A stretch of DNA of 64,000 nt. Source: Nocardia macrotermitis. Its GTDB lineage: Bacteria; Actinomycetota; Actinomycetes; Mycobacteriales; Mycobacteriaceae. The position numbers and the translations under genes are program-made. Within the stretch, counting starts at the first letter, position 1. Every line of letters begins with the position of its first letter. The DNA lies in contig NZ_WEGK01000003.1 in NCBI RefSeq assembly GCF_009604405.1, forward strand, positions 575,114 to 639,113, given 5' to 3'. The notes beneath the pieces were generated by a model. The model saw nothing but the letters and a program-made list of their open reading frames with translations, was not told the origin of the DNA and did no database searches. This document shows positions 53,045 to 62,201 of the stretch, one piece after another.

Positions 53045-53862
53045 CGCACTGTCACTCCCGCGTCGACCTTGAATTCCATCCCGGTAACGTGACGGGCTTC
53101 GTCGGAGATCAGATACAGCACCGCGTTACTGATATCGACGGCCTCGGTCATCGGCACCGGCAGCGCATTCAGAAACAGCGGCGCCAGATCCGTGCGCTCT
53201 TCGGTGAGCAAACGGTGAATCTCCTGGGGCGCCATGCCGGTCGCCACTCCCGTCGGATGAACCGTATTGACCCGGATATTCTGCGCGGCAAGCTCGTTCG
53301 CCAGTGCTCGACTCAGCCCGACGACGCCATGTTTGGACGCCGTGTAAGGAAGGTGCAGCGGCGTGCCTTTCAATCCTGCCGACGAGCTGATGGCGACCAG
53401 GCTGCCGCCGTTCTCGATCAGATGCGGAAGTGCTGCGGCGCAGGTGTTCCAGGTGCCGATGAGGTTCACATCGACGACGGTGCGCCACTGTTCGGCGGTC
53501 GTTGCATCCCAGGTACCCGCTGTCAGCACACCGGCATTGGCCACCGCGGCATCCAGCCCGCCCAACTGCTCCACCGCACCGTTTACTGCGGCCGACAATG
53601 CTGCGCCATCGCGAACGTCCACCTCTGCCGTGATCGCTCGTCGATTGAATTTCGAGACCAGCCGGGCTGTTTCGGCGAGATCCTCCGGCGTTGCCAACGG
53701 GTAGTCGATTCCGGGGAGGGACCGGCAGATGTCGACCAGGACCAGGTCCGCGCCTTCCTCGGCCAGCCGCACGGCATGACTGCGGCCCATACCGCGCGCC
53801 GCACCGGTGATCAGGACGCGTTTACCCGCAACCCGACCCGGCGTTCTCGTGTTGTCTGTCAT
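53041..53862 (-). CDS. Mycofactocin-coupled SDR dehydrogenase
   Basis: SDR of 273 residues with the hallmark of the mycofactocin-coupled group: the Gly motif TGAARGMGRSHAVRLAEEGA, then VDICRSLPGIDYPLATPEDL (an insert after the second strand that buries NAD), catalytic ISSSAGLKG and YTASKHG, and NTVHPTGVATGM. These enzymes oxidise alcohols with a non-exchanging NAD and pass electrons to mycofactocin. No mycofactocin genes are in the window. It overlaps the CMD gene. Confidence 0.88.
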   Translation of the reverse strand: MTDNTRTPGRVAGKRVLITGAARGMGRSHAVRLAEEGADLVLVDICRSLPGIDYPLATPEDLAETARLVSKFNRRAITAEVDVRDGAALSAAVNGAVEQLGGLDAAVANAGVLTAGTWDATTAEQWRTVVDVNLIGTWNTCAAALPHLIENGGSLVAISSSAGLKGTPLHLPYTASKHGVVGLSRALANELAAQNIRVNTVHPTGVATGMAPQEIHRLLTEERTDLAPLFLNALPVPMTEAVDISNAVLYLISDEARHVTGMEFKVDAGVTVR

Positions 53863-53933
53863 GCGATCCTCACAGCGTATAAACAGGGCCCGGCCACGGA
53901 AATATTGTGCTGGGCAAATAGATTCGGCCCGAT

Positions 53934-54764
53934 TCAGCGGATGGTGAAACCGGCGTCGAGGGGCCAGGCGATACCGGTGATGAACCTCGCTGCATCAGAG
54001 ACGAGGAACGCGACCGCCTCGGCGACGTCGGTGGCCTCGAGCATCGGCAGCGGCAGGGCGTTTTGCATCCCGGAGATTGCGTTCGAGCCTCCTGCGGCGG
54101 CCTGTTCCATCAGTGCCCGCATGGCGTCGTTCTTGGTCATGCCGCTGGCCACACCGGTGGGGTGGATCGTGTTTACGCGAATCCATTCGGGCGCAAGATA
54201 ACCCGCCAGCCCCTGTGCCAGCGCCACGACCCCGCGTTTGGCAGCGGCATACGCCTGGCCACTGGCGAACAACGACGGCGATGCCTTCAATCCCGCCGTC
54301 GAGCTGGTGATGACGATCGACCCCCCGCGTCCGCCCTCGCGCAACGCAGGTAGCGCCGCCCGCACAGTGTGATACACCCCGGTCAGATTCGTGTCGATGA
54401 CATCGTTCCAGTCGGACAGGAAATCCTCCGACTCCGGACCCAGCCGGATGATACCGGCGTTCGCGATGACAATGTCGACCCTGCCGAACTCCCGGTATCC
54501 ATCCTCGAAAGCTGCACGTAGCCCGGTGAAGTCGCGAACATCGGCTTTGCGGGCGACCATCCGCCGACCCTCTTTCCCAACCAGGCGCTCGGTCTCCGCG
54601 AGATCAGCCTCGGTCGCGTTCGGATAGTTCATCGAGTCGATATCGGCACAGATATCGACGCCGATGATGTCGGCGCCCTCGCGGGCCAGCCGCACCGCAT
54701 GTGCACGACCCTGACCACGCCCGGCACCTGTAATGAACGCGACCCGGTCCTGCAGTCCAGGCAT
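53934..54764 (-). CDS. Mycofactocin-coupled SDR dehydrogenase (second copy)
   Basis: SDR of 276 residues with the same type marks as its neighbour: TGAGRGQGRAHAVRLAREGA, VDICADIDSMNYPNATEADL, ITSSTAGLKAS and YAAAKRG. The two proteins are clearly diverged, so they probably act on different alcohols or stereoisomers. ATG at 54764 follows AAGGAGG; the longer frame upstream is not family-like. It is divergent from the TetR gene at 55000, with a 16-bp palindrome between them. Confidence 0.88.
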   Translation of the reverse strand: MPGLQDRVAFITGAGRGQGRAHAVRLAREGADIIGVDICADIDSMNYPNATEADLAETERLVGKEGRRMVARKADVRDFTGLRAAFEDGYREFGRVDIVIANAGIIRLGPESEDFLSDWNDVIDTNLTGVYHTVRAALPALREGGRGGSIVITSSTAGLKASPSLFASGQAYAAAKRGVVALAQGLAGYLAPEWIRVNTIHPTGVASGMTKNDAMRALMEQAAAGGSNAISGMQNALPLPMLEATDVAEAVAFLVSDAARFITGIAWPLDAGFTIR

Positions 54765-54955
54765 GGGTGTCCTCCTTTTTCGATGTGTGAGCTGCGCGAC
54801 GTGAGCAGCTCCTGCCGGGATCCCGGTTCTGAGTAGCCCGCTGCTACGTATCGGCCACAGCCGCGCAGCCCAAACGTTGGCGAACCCGCCGTCGGCTGAC
54901 AGTCCAATGCTGTGATTCACCCTAATTCTGAAATTTAATGTGTCGAACCGAACTC

Positions 54956-54971
54956 TAAGTCATGGGACTTA
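54956..54971. promoter_or_regulatory. TetR operator candidate
   Basis: Arms TAAGTC (54956-54961) and GACTTA (54966-54971) with a four-base centre form a perfect palindrome, 29 bases before the TetR start and 190 before the divergent SDR. The surrounding DNA is A/T-rich (TTATATTG follows), consistent with a promoter. Confidence 0.5.
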
Positions 54972-54999
54972 TATTGTCCAGGGTGGTTTGATAGGTGCC

Positions 55000-55677
55000 A
55001 TGACCGAGTCGCTGACCGCCATCGGCCGTTCGGCCAAGCAACAGTTGGTCCTCACGGCCGAGCGCCTCTACGCGCTGCACGGACTGGACGGAGTGCCGCT
55101 GCGGCGGATCAGTACTGAAGCCGGAATGGCCAACAAATCGGCGGTGCAGTACCACTTCGGGTCCAAACAGGGCCTGATCGATGCCATCCTGGCCAACCGC
55201 CTCGACGATCTGACCCGTCGTCGCGGCCTGCTGGAGGCCCGATTACCGCCCGGTGACCTGCGTCGCGTCATCGAGGCGCATCAGCTGCCGTTGCTGGAAC
55301 TTGCCGAGGACCGCGACTGCTACTACCTGTCGTTTCTGGAACAGCTGGTACGTGAAGTGCATCCGCTCGACAAGCTGCCCGCGACCCATCAGGCCTCCGA
55401 GCGCTCGTACTACGCCCGCGTCGGCGCCCTGATCACCCACGTCCCTCAACCCCTGCGCGACCTACGGATCCACCAGGTCTCGGCGACGTGCCTGCACCTG
55501 TGCGCCGATCGACATCGCATGCGCATGCTCGGCTTCGCTGTCGCCCCCTACGCCCTCCACGTCAGCCAGATGCTCGACGCCCTCGTCGCACAACTATCTG
55601 CACCCCCGTCCACTGAAACTCTCACCGCTCTGCAATCCGCACCGACCGATCGCCCCACCTTGTGCGCCCTACCCTGA
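55000..55677 (+). CDS. TetR-family regulator
   Basis: Regulator of 225 residues. HTH: LTAERLYALHGLDGVPLRRI then STEAGMANKSAVQYHFGSKQ with a VQYHF recognition end. The ligand domain carries YYLSFLEQLVREVHPLD. It probably controls the divergent mycofactocin-coupled SDR and CMD genes through the palindrome at 54956. The ATG at 55000 is favoured by the family N-terminus; the ribosome site is weak. Confidence 0.88.
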   Translation: MTESLTAIGRSAKQQLVLTAERLYALHGLDGVPLRRISTEAGMANKSAVQYHFGSKQGLIDAILANRLDDLTRRRGLLEARLPPGDLRRVIEAHQLPLLELAEDRDCYYLSFLEQLVREVHPLDKLPATHQASERSYYARVGALITHVPQPLRDLRIHQVSATCLHLCADRHRMRMLGFAVAPYALHVSQMLDALVAQLSAPPSTETLTALQSAPTDRPTLCALP

Positions 55678-56236
55678 AGGGACGATCTCGTTAACCTGCA
55701 CGCATTGCGGATGAGGTGGACGAGGCAGGCGCCCGCTGCCAACCTGGCCCGGTTCGAGCGACATTTGTGACTGCTCGCGCAAAGGGCATGAGACCTGCGT
55801 TCCGCGCAATTCAGCTCGGCTAGAGCATCGACACATGTGCTGACCTGCTCATTTCCGAAATTAGCCCGAAATGTCCGTGTCTCCAGGCGTCTGCAACGTC
55901 GCAGGTCACAGAGAACGGTATGCCGGAATAGTCACCCACAATGACCGCGAAACTTGATGGGAGGAACGAGAGTTGACCTGGGACGATTCGAAAGAGATTG
56001 TGCCGCATGGGTCGAGCCGGTACCTTCCCTCCAGAACCGGTCATGGACTGCCATCGTGTGGCTCCTCGGTCGCGTGGCAGGGCTGTACCGCTGTGACCAG
56101 CATGAATGCCGCCCCCTAGAGACACGCCGCCACGGCGTGGACCTTGCTGTCCGCTCAGGTCATTGGGCAATTCCGCGCCTCTAGCGCCTCCGAATTATGC
56201 GGAACGCGGGTGAGAGAGGCTCGGTCATCTCCTCGT
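55678..56236. other. Intergenic region, nothing recognised
   Basis: A 559-base gap after the TetR gene. Frames are present on both strands, including one of 116 codons on the minus strand, but none has a ribosome site or a family. It may contain decayed coding DNA. Confidence 0.4.
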
Positions 56237-56863
56237 TCACTGCGTGGCTTCGGTGCCGTTGTGCGGCAACAGCTTTCGGTTGGCGCGTGCCAACAGCTCC
56301 GGCAGATCGTCGTCCATCTCGAGCTCGACCGCATTGAACATCCGGGCGATTGCGTCGTAGGCGCTGACGGTGAAGACCACATCGAGCAGCTGCTTGGCGT
56401 CCAGGGCCGAGGCGAGCACGGCCCAGGTGGAATCGGTGATCGTCCCGTCCTCGATCAGTTCGTCGGTGGACCGCAGCAGGGCGGCATCGAGCGGATCCCA
56501 GAACGGGGCGTCGGGGCCGTAGGCGATACGAGAGATCTCCTCGTCGGACAGCCCCGCGTCGCGGGACAGGAAAACATGTTGTGCCCATTCGTATCCCGAC
56601 TTGCGCAGCAGGGCCACCCGCATGATCAACAGCTCCCGCTGCCGCTCGGACAGGGTCGTGGCGCGCACGACGTGCCCGTTGAATGCGAAGAAGGCCCGTG
56701 CCAGCGCGGGGTGATGGGCGAAGGTGCCCAGCGTGTTCCGTCCCTTCGGCCGGCCGGTCTTGATCGCCGGCGGATGGCGGGGCTGCGGCGGATCCAACGC
56801 GGCAAGCGCGTCGCGCATTTCGGCGGGCCACTCCCGGACCGGAAGCGGGGGAATACGGGCCAT
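56237..56863 (-). CDS. Carboxymuconolactone decarboxylase-like protein
   Basis: CMD-family protein of 208 residues: LSERQRELLIMRVALLRKSG, YEWAQHVFLSRDAGLSDEEI and LLDVVFTVSAYDAIARMFNA are the three typical helices. The YEWxxH pattern (with Glu and His in place of CxxC) marks the group without peroxidase cysteines. GGAAGGACA precedes the ATG at 56863. It is the second gene, 84 bases after a crotonase-type enzyme, on the same strand. Substrate unknown. Confidence 0.87.
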   Translation of the reverse strand: MARIPPLPVREWPAEMRDALAALDPPQPRHPPAIKTGRPKGRNTLGTFAHHPALARAFFAFNGHVVRATTLSERQRELLIMRVALLRKSGYEWAQHVFLSRDAGLSDEEISRIAYGPDAPFWDPLDAALLRSTDELIEDGTITDSTWAVLASALDAKQLLDVVFTVSAYDAIARMFNAVELEMDDDLPELLARANRKLLPHNGTEATQ

Positions 56864-56947
56864 TTCGGAGTGTCCTTCCGTCGTCGTTGCCGACGATCTA
56901 TTCAGTACCGATGAGGGTGGTGTGAAGCGGAGGCGCGGCGGATGGTC

Positions 56948-57853
56948 CTAAGAGGTGCCGCGCGGCTGGTGTTTGTCGGCGCGCACGATGGGCGCGGCGC
57001 TTTTCCAGTCGGGGATGCGGCTGTCGGGCCAGGAGATCGGCATGCGGTTGTCGTTGACCTGTGCCCAGTGCGAATGGTTGAGCTCGTGGAGGGTGAAGCA
57101 GGCGTTGAGGGAATTGTAGAAGCCCATGTTGTCCTGTGTCTGGTTGACCGCTTCCTTGATCAACAGTGCGGTCATCGAGGGGACATCGGCTATACGGCGC
57201 GCGAATTCCAGCGTTCGATCGGCGAGTTCGCCGTCGGGAAAGATCTTGCTGACCATGCCGAGCGCGTAGGCGTCCTCGGCGTCGAGCGCGTCGCCGGTGA
57301 GGAGCAGTTCTTTGGCTTTCCGTGGCCCGAATTCCCAAGGGTGCGCGAAGTATTCGACGCCACACATGCCCATTCGGGTGCCGACGACATCGGCGAAGCG
57401 GGTGGTTTGCCCGGCGACGATGAGATCGCAGGCCCACAGCAGCATCAACCCGGCGGCGTAGACTTCGCCGTGTGCCTGGCCGATGGTGATCTTACGCAGG
57501 TCGCGCCACCGTCGAGTGTTGGTGAAGTAGTAGTGCCATTCCTGGCGCATGAGCATCTCCGCGCCCTCTTTCGTGCCACCGTTGGACCGCCACGATTCCA
57601 GCTGGTTCGGGCCGAGTCGCTCTTCCTGCGACAGGGCGCTTCCGAGGTCGTGGCCGGAGGTGAACAGCGGGCCGGTACCGCCGAGGATCACTACCCGAAC
57701 CTCGTCATCGGCCTGGGCGCGGACGAAGGCATCGTCCAGCTCGATCAGCATGCCCCGGTTCTGGGCGTTACGAGCTTCGGGGCGGTCCAGCAGGATACGA
57801 GCGATGCGCCCGTCGTCGAGGCGTTCGTAGGTCAGGAATTCGTATTCGGTCAT
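56948..57853 (-). CDS. Enoyl-CoA hydratase/isomerase family protein
   Basis: Crotonase-fold enzyme of 301 residues, longer than the usual 260 because of a C-terminal tail. Oxyanion blocks LFTSGHDLGSAL and GEVYAAGLMLLWACDLIV are visible, and the second active-site segment is GMCGVEYFAHPWEFG, an unusual variant. I start at the ATG at 57853 because the longer frame has a non-conserved leader. It is divergent from a P450 gene; two near-identical operator-like elements sit between them. Confidence 0.85.
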   Translation of the reverse strand: MTEYEFLTYERLDDGRIARILLDRPEARNAQNRGMLIELDDAFVRAQADDEVRVVILGGTGPLFTSGHDLGSALSQEERLGPNQLESWRSNGGTKEGAEMLMRQEWHYYFTNTRRWRDLRKITIGQAHGEVYAAGLMLLWACDLIVAGQTTRFADVVGTRMGMCGVEYFAHPWEFGPRKAKELLLTGDALDAEDAYALGMVSKIFPDGELADRTLEFARRIADVPSMTALLIKEAVNQTQDNMGFYNSLNACFTLHELNHSHWAQVNDNRMPISWPDSRIPDWKSAAPIVRADKHQPRGTS

Positions 57854-57925
57854 GATTCTCCGCAGATCGGCGGCACAGTGGTCGAAGCGGCGCACCACGG
57901 ATGGGGGATGCGAGGCCGAGAACCG

Positions 57926-57946
57926 ACTCTAACGGACGTTAAGTAG
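57926..57946. promoter_or_regulatory. Operator-like element 1
   Basis: ACTCTAACGGACGTTAAGTA begins at 57926; its core TAACG-GA-CGTTA (57930-57941) is a perfect inverted repeat. It matches the element at 58018 at 19 of 21 positions. It lies 72 bases from the hydratase start on the minus strand. Confidence 0.65.
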
Positions 57947-58017
57947 AAAATCTACGGGGATCGGCCGGACCGCGCGCCTGGGTCGTGTCGGCAGGCGACG
58001 CGAATCGAGTTGGCAAA

Positions 58018-58038
58018 ACTCTAACGAACGTTTAGTAG
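58018..58038. promoter_or_regulatory. Operator-like element 2
   Basis: ACTCTAACGAACGTTTAGTA begins at 58018, with the inverted core AACG-AA-CGTT. It is the second copy of the element at 57926, 92 bases away, and lies 144 bases before the P450 start. Two copies in one divergent promoter region suggest one regulator for both directions. Confidence 0.65.
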
Positions 58039-58181
58039 GAGTGCTAGTCTGCCGGTGTGCCGGCGGAGCAGCGCCGCCCGTGGGCGGACATGGCGCCGCG
58101 AGGCGAATCGCTCTCGGGCGCAACTGCACTGGGTGCAGACTGCTGGCCGGTCATCCTCCATCGTCGAACTGGAGAGTTCTC

Positions 58182-59528
58182 ATGACCACCGAAAGCCTCA
58201 CTGCCGCCGACCATCGGCACCCTCGTTACTACTTCGATCGGCACACCCCGGAATATCGGCACCATTTCATCGAGATTGCCGTCGAGATGCAGGCCCGGTG
58301 CCCGGTCGCCTGGTCCGACACCCATGGTGGACATTGGGTGGCCGCGGGTAATCGGGAGGTCTTCGAGCTGGCCAGGTGCCCGCATGTTTCCAACGACCAT
58401 GATCCCAAGGGGGAGCGTCGTGGGTACAAGGGTATCTCCATACCGGCTCCGAATCGTGGCGATGTGGTCCGTTCCGGGATCCTGGAGATGGATCCGCCGG
58501 AACAGAAGCAGCTGCGGGCGGTGCTCAATCCGCATCTGTCGCCGGCGGCGGTGCAGCGGTGGATCCCGTTCGTGGACGAGGTGGTGCGTGCGGCGCTGGA
58601 TGAGAAGATCGGCAGTGGCCGTATCGATTTCGTGGACGATCTCGCCAATGTCGTGCCGGCCGTGCTCACCCTCGCCATGATGGGCATCCCGTTGCGGAGC
58701 TGGTCGGTCTACAACGAGCCCGCGCATGCGTCGGTCTACACCCACCCCGCCTCGCCGGAGATGGCGCGGGTGATCGAGATGGGTCGCGCGATGCATGCCG
58801 ATTTGATGGCCAATTACCGGCGGATCAAACAGAATCCTCGGCCGGGGATGATCGACGCGGTCGCCGGTGCCGTTCTCAACGGCGCCCCGATCACCGACGA
58901 CGACGCGCTGGGCATGCTGACGCTGATCATCGGTGGTGGCTTCGATACCACCACCGCGCTCACCGCGCACTCCCTGGAATGGCTGGGGGAACATCCCGCA
59001 CAGCGTGATCTGCTCAGCCGGGAGCGGGAGTCGATCCTCGATTCGGCGACTGAAGAGTTCCTGCGCTACTTCACCCCCGCGGCCGGAGACGGCCGCACCT
59101 TCGCCGAGGATTGCGAGGTCGCGGGACGGCAGTTCAAAGAAGGCGAGCGCCTGTGGCTGTCGTGGGCGATGGCCAATCGCGACCCGCAGGCCTTCGAGAA
59201 CCCGCACGCGATCGACATGGAGCGAAAGGGCAACCGGCACTACAGTTTCGGTCTCGGTGTGCACCGGTGCATCGGCTCCAACATGGCGCGGATGGCGTTC
59301 AAGCGCATGCTGCTGGCTGTGCTGGACCGGATGCCGGATTATGTCGTTGTTTCCGGGGCAGCGGTGCACTACGAGACCATCGGCTTCATCCAGGGCATGC
59401 GGCATCTCCCAGCGAGCTTCACGCCGGGGCCGCGACTGGGCGCCGGCCTGGACAAGACCCTGGACAAGCTGCAGCGCATCTGTGACGAACAGCGGCTGGC
59501 CGAACCGGTCACCCTCCGCAAGAGGTGA
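58182..59528 (+). CDS. Cytochrome P450
   Basis: Soluble P450 of 448 residues with short bacterial-type architecture: GILEMDPPEQKQLRAVLNPH in the C-helix region, I-helix GGGFDTTTALTAH, ExxR in ATEEFLRYF and heme loop YSFGLGVHRCIGSNMAR with the Cys ligand. The pattern resembles CYPs that hydroxylate terpenoids, alkanes or steroid side chains. ATG at 58182 follows GGAGAG. Electron-transfer partners are not encoded nearby. It is divergent from a crotonase gene and followed, after an IS fragment, by a TetR gene that may regulate both. Confidence 0.93.
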   Translation: MTTESLTAADHRHPRYYFDRHTPEYRHHFIEIAVEMQARCPVAWSDTHGGHWVAAGNREVFELARCPHVSNDHDPKGERRGYKGISIPAPNRGDVVRSGILEMDPPEQKQLRAVLNPHLSPAAVQRWIPFVDEVVRAALDEKIGSGRIDFVDDLANVVPAVLTLAMMGIPLRSWSVYNEPAHASVYTHPASPEMARVIEMGRAMHADLMANYRRIKQNPRPGMIDAVAGAVLNGAPITDDDALGMLTLIIGGGFDTTTALTAHSLEWLGEHPAQRDLLSRERESILDSATEEFLRYFTPAAGDGRTFAEDCEVAGRQFKEGERLWLSWAMANRDPQAFENPHAIDMERKGNRHYSFGLGVHRCIGSNMARMAFKRMLLAVLDRMPDYVVVSGAAVHYETIGFIQGMRHLPASFTPGPRLGAGLDKTLDKLQRICDEQRLAEPVTLRKR

Positions 59529-59579
59529 GGATCGCGTGTGACAGGCGCATCCTCGATCAGCTGAACGACCGCGCCCCGA

Positions 59580-59815
59580 TCGACCTCGACGAGTTCAAGT
59601 AGAGCCCGACGATGTCGGTGACCTTGCCGGCCAGTTCCGGATCGGCGGAGAACTTGAACCTCTCCGACCGCCATGGTTGTACCCCGTACTCACTCCAAAC
59701 CTTCGCCACGGTGCCGTGAGCGATACCGAGGTGATCGGCCAGCAGACGCGAACTCCAGTGCATGACACCGTATTTGCGTGGTGGTGGGGTCAAGGTGGTG
59801 GCCACACCGTCGACG
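59580..59815 (-). pseudogene. IS630-type transposase fragment
   Basis: Minus-strand text PPRKYGVMHWSSRLLADHLG, IAHGTVAKVWSEYGVQPWRS and FKFSADPELAGKVTDIVGLY is the segment that joins the HTH and DDE domains in IS630 transposases. It breaks off just before the first catalytic Asp (which would follow IVLSVDE). No other part of the element is adjacent. Confidence 0.8.
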
Positions 59816-59897
59816 CCATCGCCTGGGCGGCCGGCACCACCAAACGCGGAGCCGCGCCCCAACGGCCGGGACGGCGCTGAGTCGGCGAAGGGCCGCT

Positions 59898-60530
59898 TCA
59901 GGTTTCGCCGGCGCCCGGCTGGTCCGGGGTGATCGTGCGGGTCCAGGGTTTGCCTTCGAACAGGCGCACGAAATCCTCTGCGAATTCGGCCAATTCGCGA
60001 TGCCCGAGGGTGATGCCCAGGCTCGATTCGTTGACCAGGGTGGCGCCGAGGCTGCTGATCACGACCGACATCATCGCGGGCGGCAGCTCCTCGACGTCGA
60101 AGCCGCGGCTGCGCAGGATGATGGTCAGCGCGGTGAGCTGGCTTTCTCGATAACGCTCGGAAAAGGCGGCGATCTCGGCGCGAATCTCCTTGCGGTGGTT
60201 GGCCAGTGCCATGAACTCGAACAGCAACGCGGTGCCGCGGGCGTCGGTGGCCGTCTCCCAGAGGGCGCGCACCGGATTCTCCGAGGCCAGAGCCTTGCGC
60301 TGGCGTTCCAGATTGGCCTCGGCGCCCTTGCGGAAGACGGCCAGGAACAGGTCGTCCAGGGAAGGAAAATAGTAGTACACGAGGGCGGGATTCACCCCGA
60401 CCTTCGCCGCGACGCGCCGGGTGGTCGCCCCCGCGTAGCCCTCCTCGAGCATGAGTTCGGCGGTGGCCTCGATCAGTTGATCGCGGGTGTCGGTGTCGTC
60501 GCCGCGGCGACGCTTGCGCGGTGCGCTCAT
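59898..60530 (-). CDS. TetR-family regulator
   Basis: Regulator of 210 residues with HTH LIEATAELMLEEGYAGATTR then VAAKVGVNPALVYYYFPSLD, a classical recognition helix ending YYYF. A basic N-terminal arm (APRKRRRGD) could touch the minor groove. The ligand domain contains TALLFEFMALANHRKEIRA. ATG at 60530 with AGGAAG upstream; the longer frame to 60593 is not family-like. Candidate binding sites are the twin elements at 57926 and 58018. Confidence 0.9.
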   Translation of the reverse strand: MSAPRKRRRGDDTDTRDQLIEATAELMLEEGYAGATTRRVAAKVGVNPALVYYYFPSLDDLFLAVFRKGAEANLERQRKALASENPVRALWETATDARGTALLFEFMALANHRKEIRAEIAAFSERYRESQLTALTIILRSRGFDVEELPPAMMSVVISSLGATLVNESSLGITLGHRELAEFAEDFVRLFEGKPWTRTITPDQPGAGET

Positions 60531-61256
60531 AGGGCTTCCTCGTAACGTTCGCCGGTCGCCGCCCTGCCCGTGCCGAGTCCGCTCACGACGCACTTCTCCG
60601 CAGTGCTCGACCGCATTGTGCGTGCTACGCGCAGGGCCGACGATTCGCTCGCAGGGTCGCTCACGTGATCGAACCTATCAACAGCTGTTCAGCGGATGTC
60701 CCGGTGGAGGCCGTGTGTGCGGGACGCGGCGCGGCCGACCGTGATCGAGGCGAGGGCACACGGCCGCCGTACACCCCCGGGAGGCCGCGGGTGCCCGCGG
60801 CGTCTCGCCGGAGCCGGACCGGCGGATGTTCGGTACGCGTGGGTGCTAATCGATCGTTTGTAACGAGGTGTCGTGAGGGCTGGCCCGCATCGGCTGAACC
60901 GGCATGACTGCAGCTAGGCGAACTTTGGTGGCGCGAAGATGGCAGAGGGACGTTGACATGGTTCGACGATAGGTGTTAAACAGTGGTCGAACAAGTCGAA
61001 CCCGGACGGCCGGACGCCCAGCTCTTTCGGAGCCCGGCGGGATGGGCCTCGCGTCTACTCCAAAATTGCTGGAGTAACCGATATTTCAGTTCGTGGAGGT
61101 CGATTCGATGATTCTCTTCGAATGCACCGAAAGTTGTGTGGGGATGCAAATATTGACCGAACGGTTAGCAATCGTGATACCCGGCACTCCTTGGGCGTCG
61201 GCGCTTCGGGGGCGACTTGTCGCGGGTCTGTCGGCCACGGCCGAAGGAGTCGCGAA
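60531..61256. promoter_or_regulatory. Long upstream region of the CitE-like operon
   Basis: No gene is supported in this 726-base gap. Near its end TTGACC (61153-61158) and TGATAC (61175-61180), 16 bases apart, form a promoter-like pair; a small palindrome ACCGAACGGT overlaps its start. A transcript would carry a leader of about 70 bases before the ATG at 61257. Confidence 0.4.
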
Positions 61257-62201
61257 ATGATCGGCGCGACTCCGAGAGTCGCCCGATCCCGGCGCTCGGA
61301 GCTGGCGACTCCGGCGAGCAACGAGTCCATGTGCGCCGCCGCGGCGCGGTCCGATGCGGATCTGGTGTTCCTGGATCTCGAGGATGCCTGTGCTCCGTCG
61401 GCGAAGGCGGCCGCGCGGTCGATCGCGGTGCGCGCGTTCACCGAATCGGATTGGGGCCGGACCGCACGCGCGGTCCGCATCAACGGGCTGGATACGCCGT
61501 GGTGTCACGACGACCTGGTCGAGGTCGTCACCGGTGCTCGCGATCGCCTGGATGTGGTGATCGTTCCGAAGGCGCGGTCCGCCCGTGACGTGTGGTGGGT
61601 GGATGTGCTGCTCACCCAGTTGGAGACCAAGCTGGGTCTGTCGCACCGCATCGGGCTGGAGGTGCTGATCGAGGAGGCGGAGGGGTTGCTCAATGCCGCC
61701 GAGATCGCCACCGCCAGCCCGCGCTTGGAGGCGATCATCTTCGGCGTCGGCGATCTGTCCGCCTCGCTGCACGCTCGGGTGGGCGGCAATTTCCGTCCCG
61801 AGCCGGGCGCGTATCCGGGCGATTTCTGGCATGCCGCGCGGGTGCAGGTGCTCGCGGCGGGCCGCGCGGCCGGTATCGATGTGATCGACTCGCCGTATCC
61901 CGACTACGCCGATGCCGACGGTTACCGTGCCGACGCCGGGCATGCCGCGATGCTGGGATTCGATGGCAAATGGGCGATCCACCCGAGCCAGGTGCCGATC
62001 GCCAACGAGGTGTTCACTCCGACCGCCGATGAAATCGATCACGCCCGAACGCTTGTCGACGGTTACCGCGCGGCGCAGCGCAGTGGCGTGGGAGCGATCG
62101 GGCAGTCCGGTCAGCTCGTGGACGCCGGACATCTCCGCCTCGCGGAGAACGTCCTGGCCAAGGCCGCACTCGCGGGAACAGGAAGTGGTGTTACTCGATG
62201 A
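61257..62201 (+). CDS. HpcH/HpaI aldolase/citrate lyase family (CitE-like)
   Basis: TIM-barrel C-C lyase of 314 residues of the CitE/malyl-CoA lyase group. Visible parts: LVFLDLEDACAPSAKAAAR (metal-binding Glu/Asp), AVRINGLDTPW, VIVPKARSARDV, IGLEVLIEEAEGLLNA, IFGVGDLSASLH and FDGKWAIHPSQV. It would cleave or form a 3-hydroxy(methyl)acyl-CoA such as malyl- or methylmalyl-type CoA with Mg2+. ATG at 61257 has AAGGAG at good distance. It overlaps the SDR start by four bases, and the operon continues with an F420-type oxidoreductase. Confidence 0.88.
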   Translation: MIGATPRVARSRRSELATPASNESMCAAAARSDADLVFLDLEDACAPSAKAAARSIAVRAFTESDWGRTARAVRINGLDTPWCHDDLVEVVTGARDRLDVVIVPKARSARDVWWVDVLLTQLETKLGLSHRIGLEVLIEEAEGLLNAAEIATASPRLEAIIFGVGDLSASLHARVGGNFRPEPGAYPGDFWHAARVQVLAAGRAAGIDVIDSPYPDYADADGYRADAGHAAMLGFDGKWAIHPSQVPIANEVFTPTADEIDHARTLVDGYRAAQRSGVGAIGQSGQLVDAGHLRLAENVLAKAALAGTGSGVTR

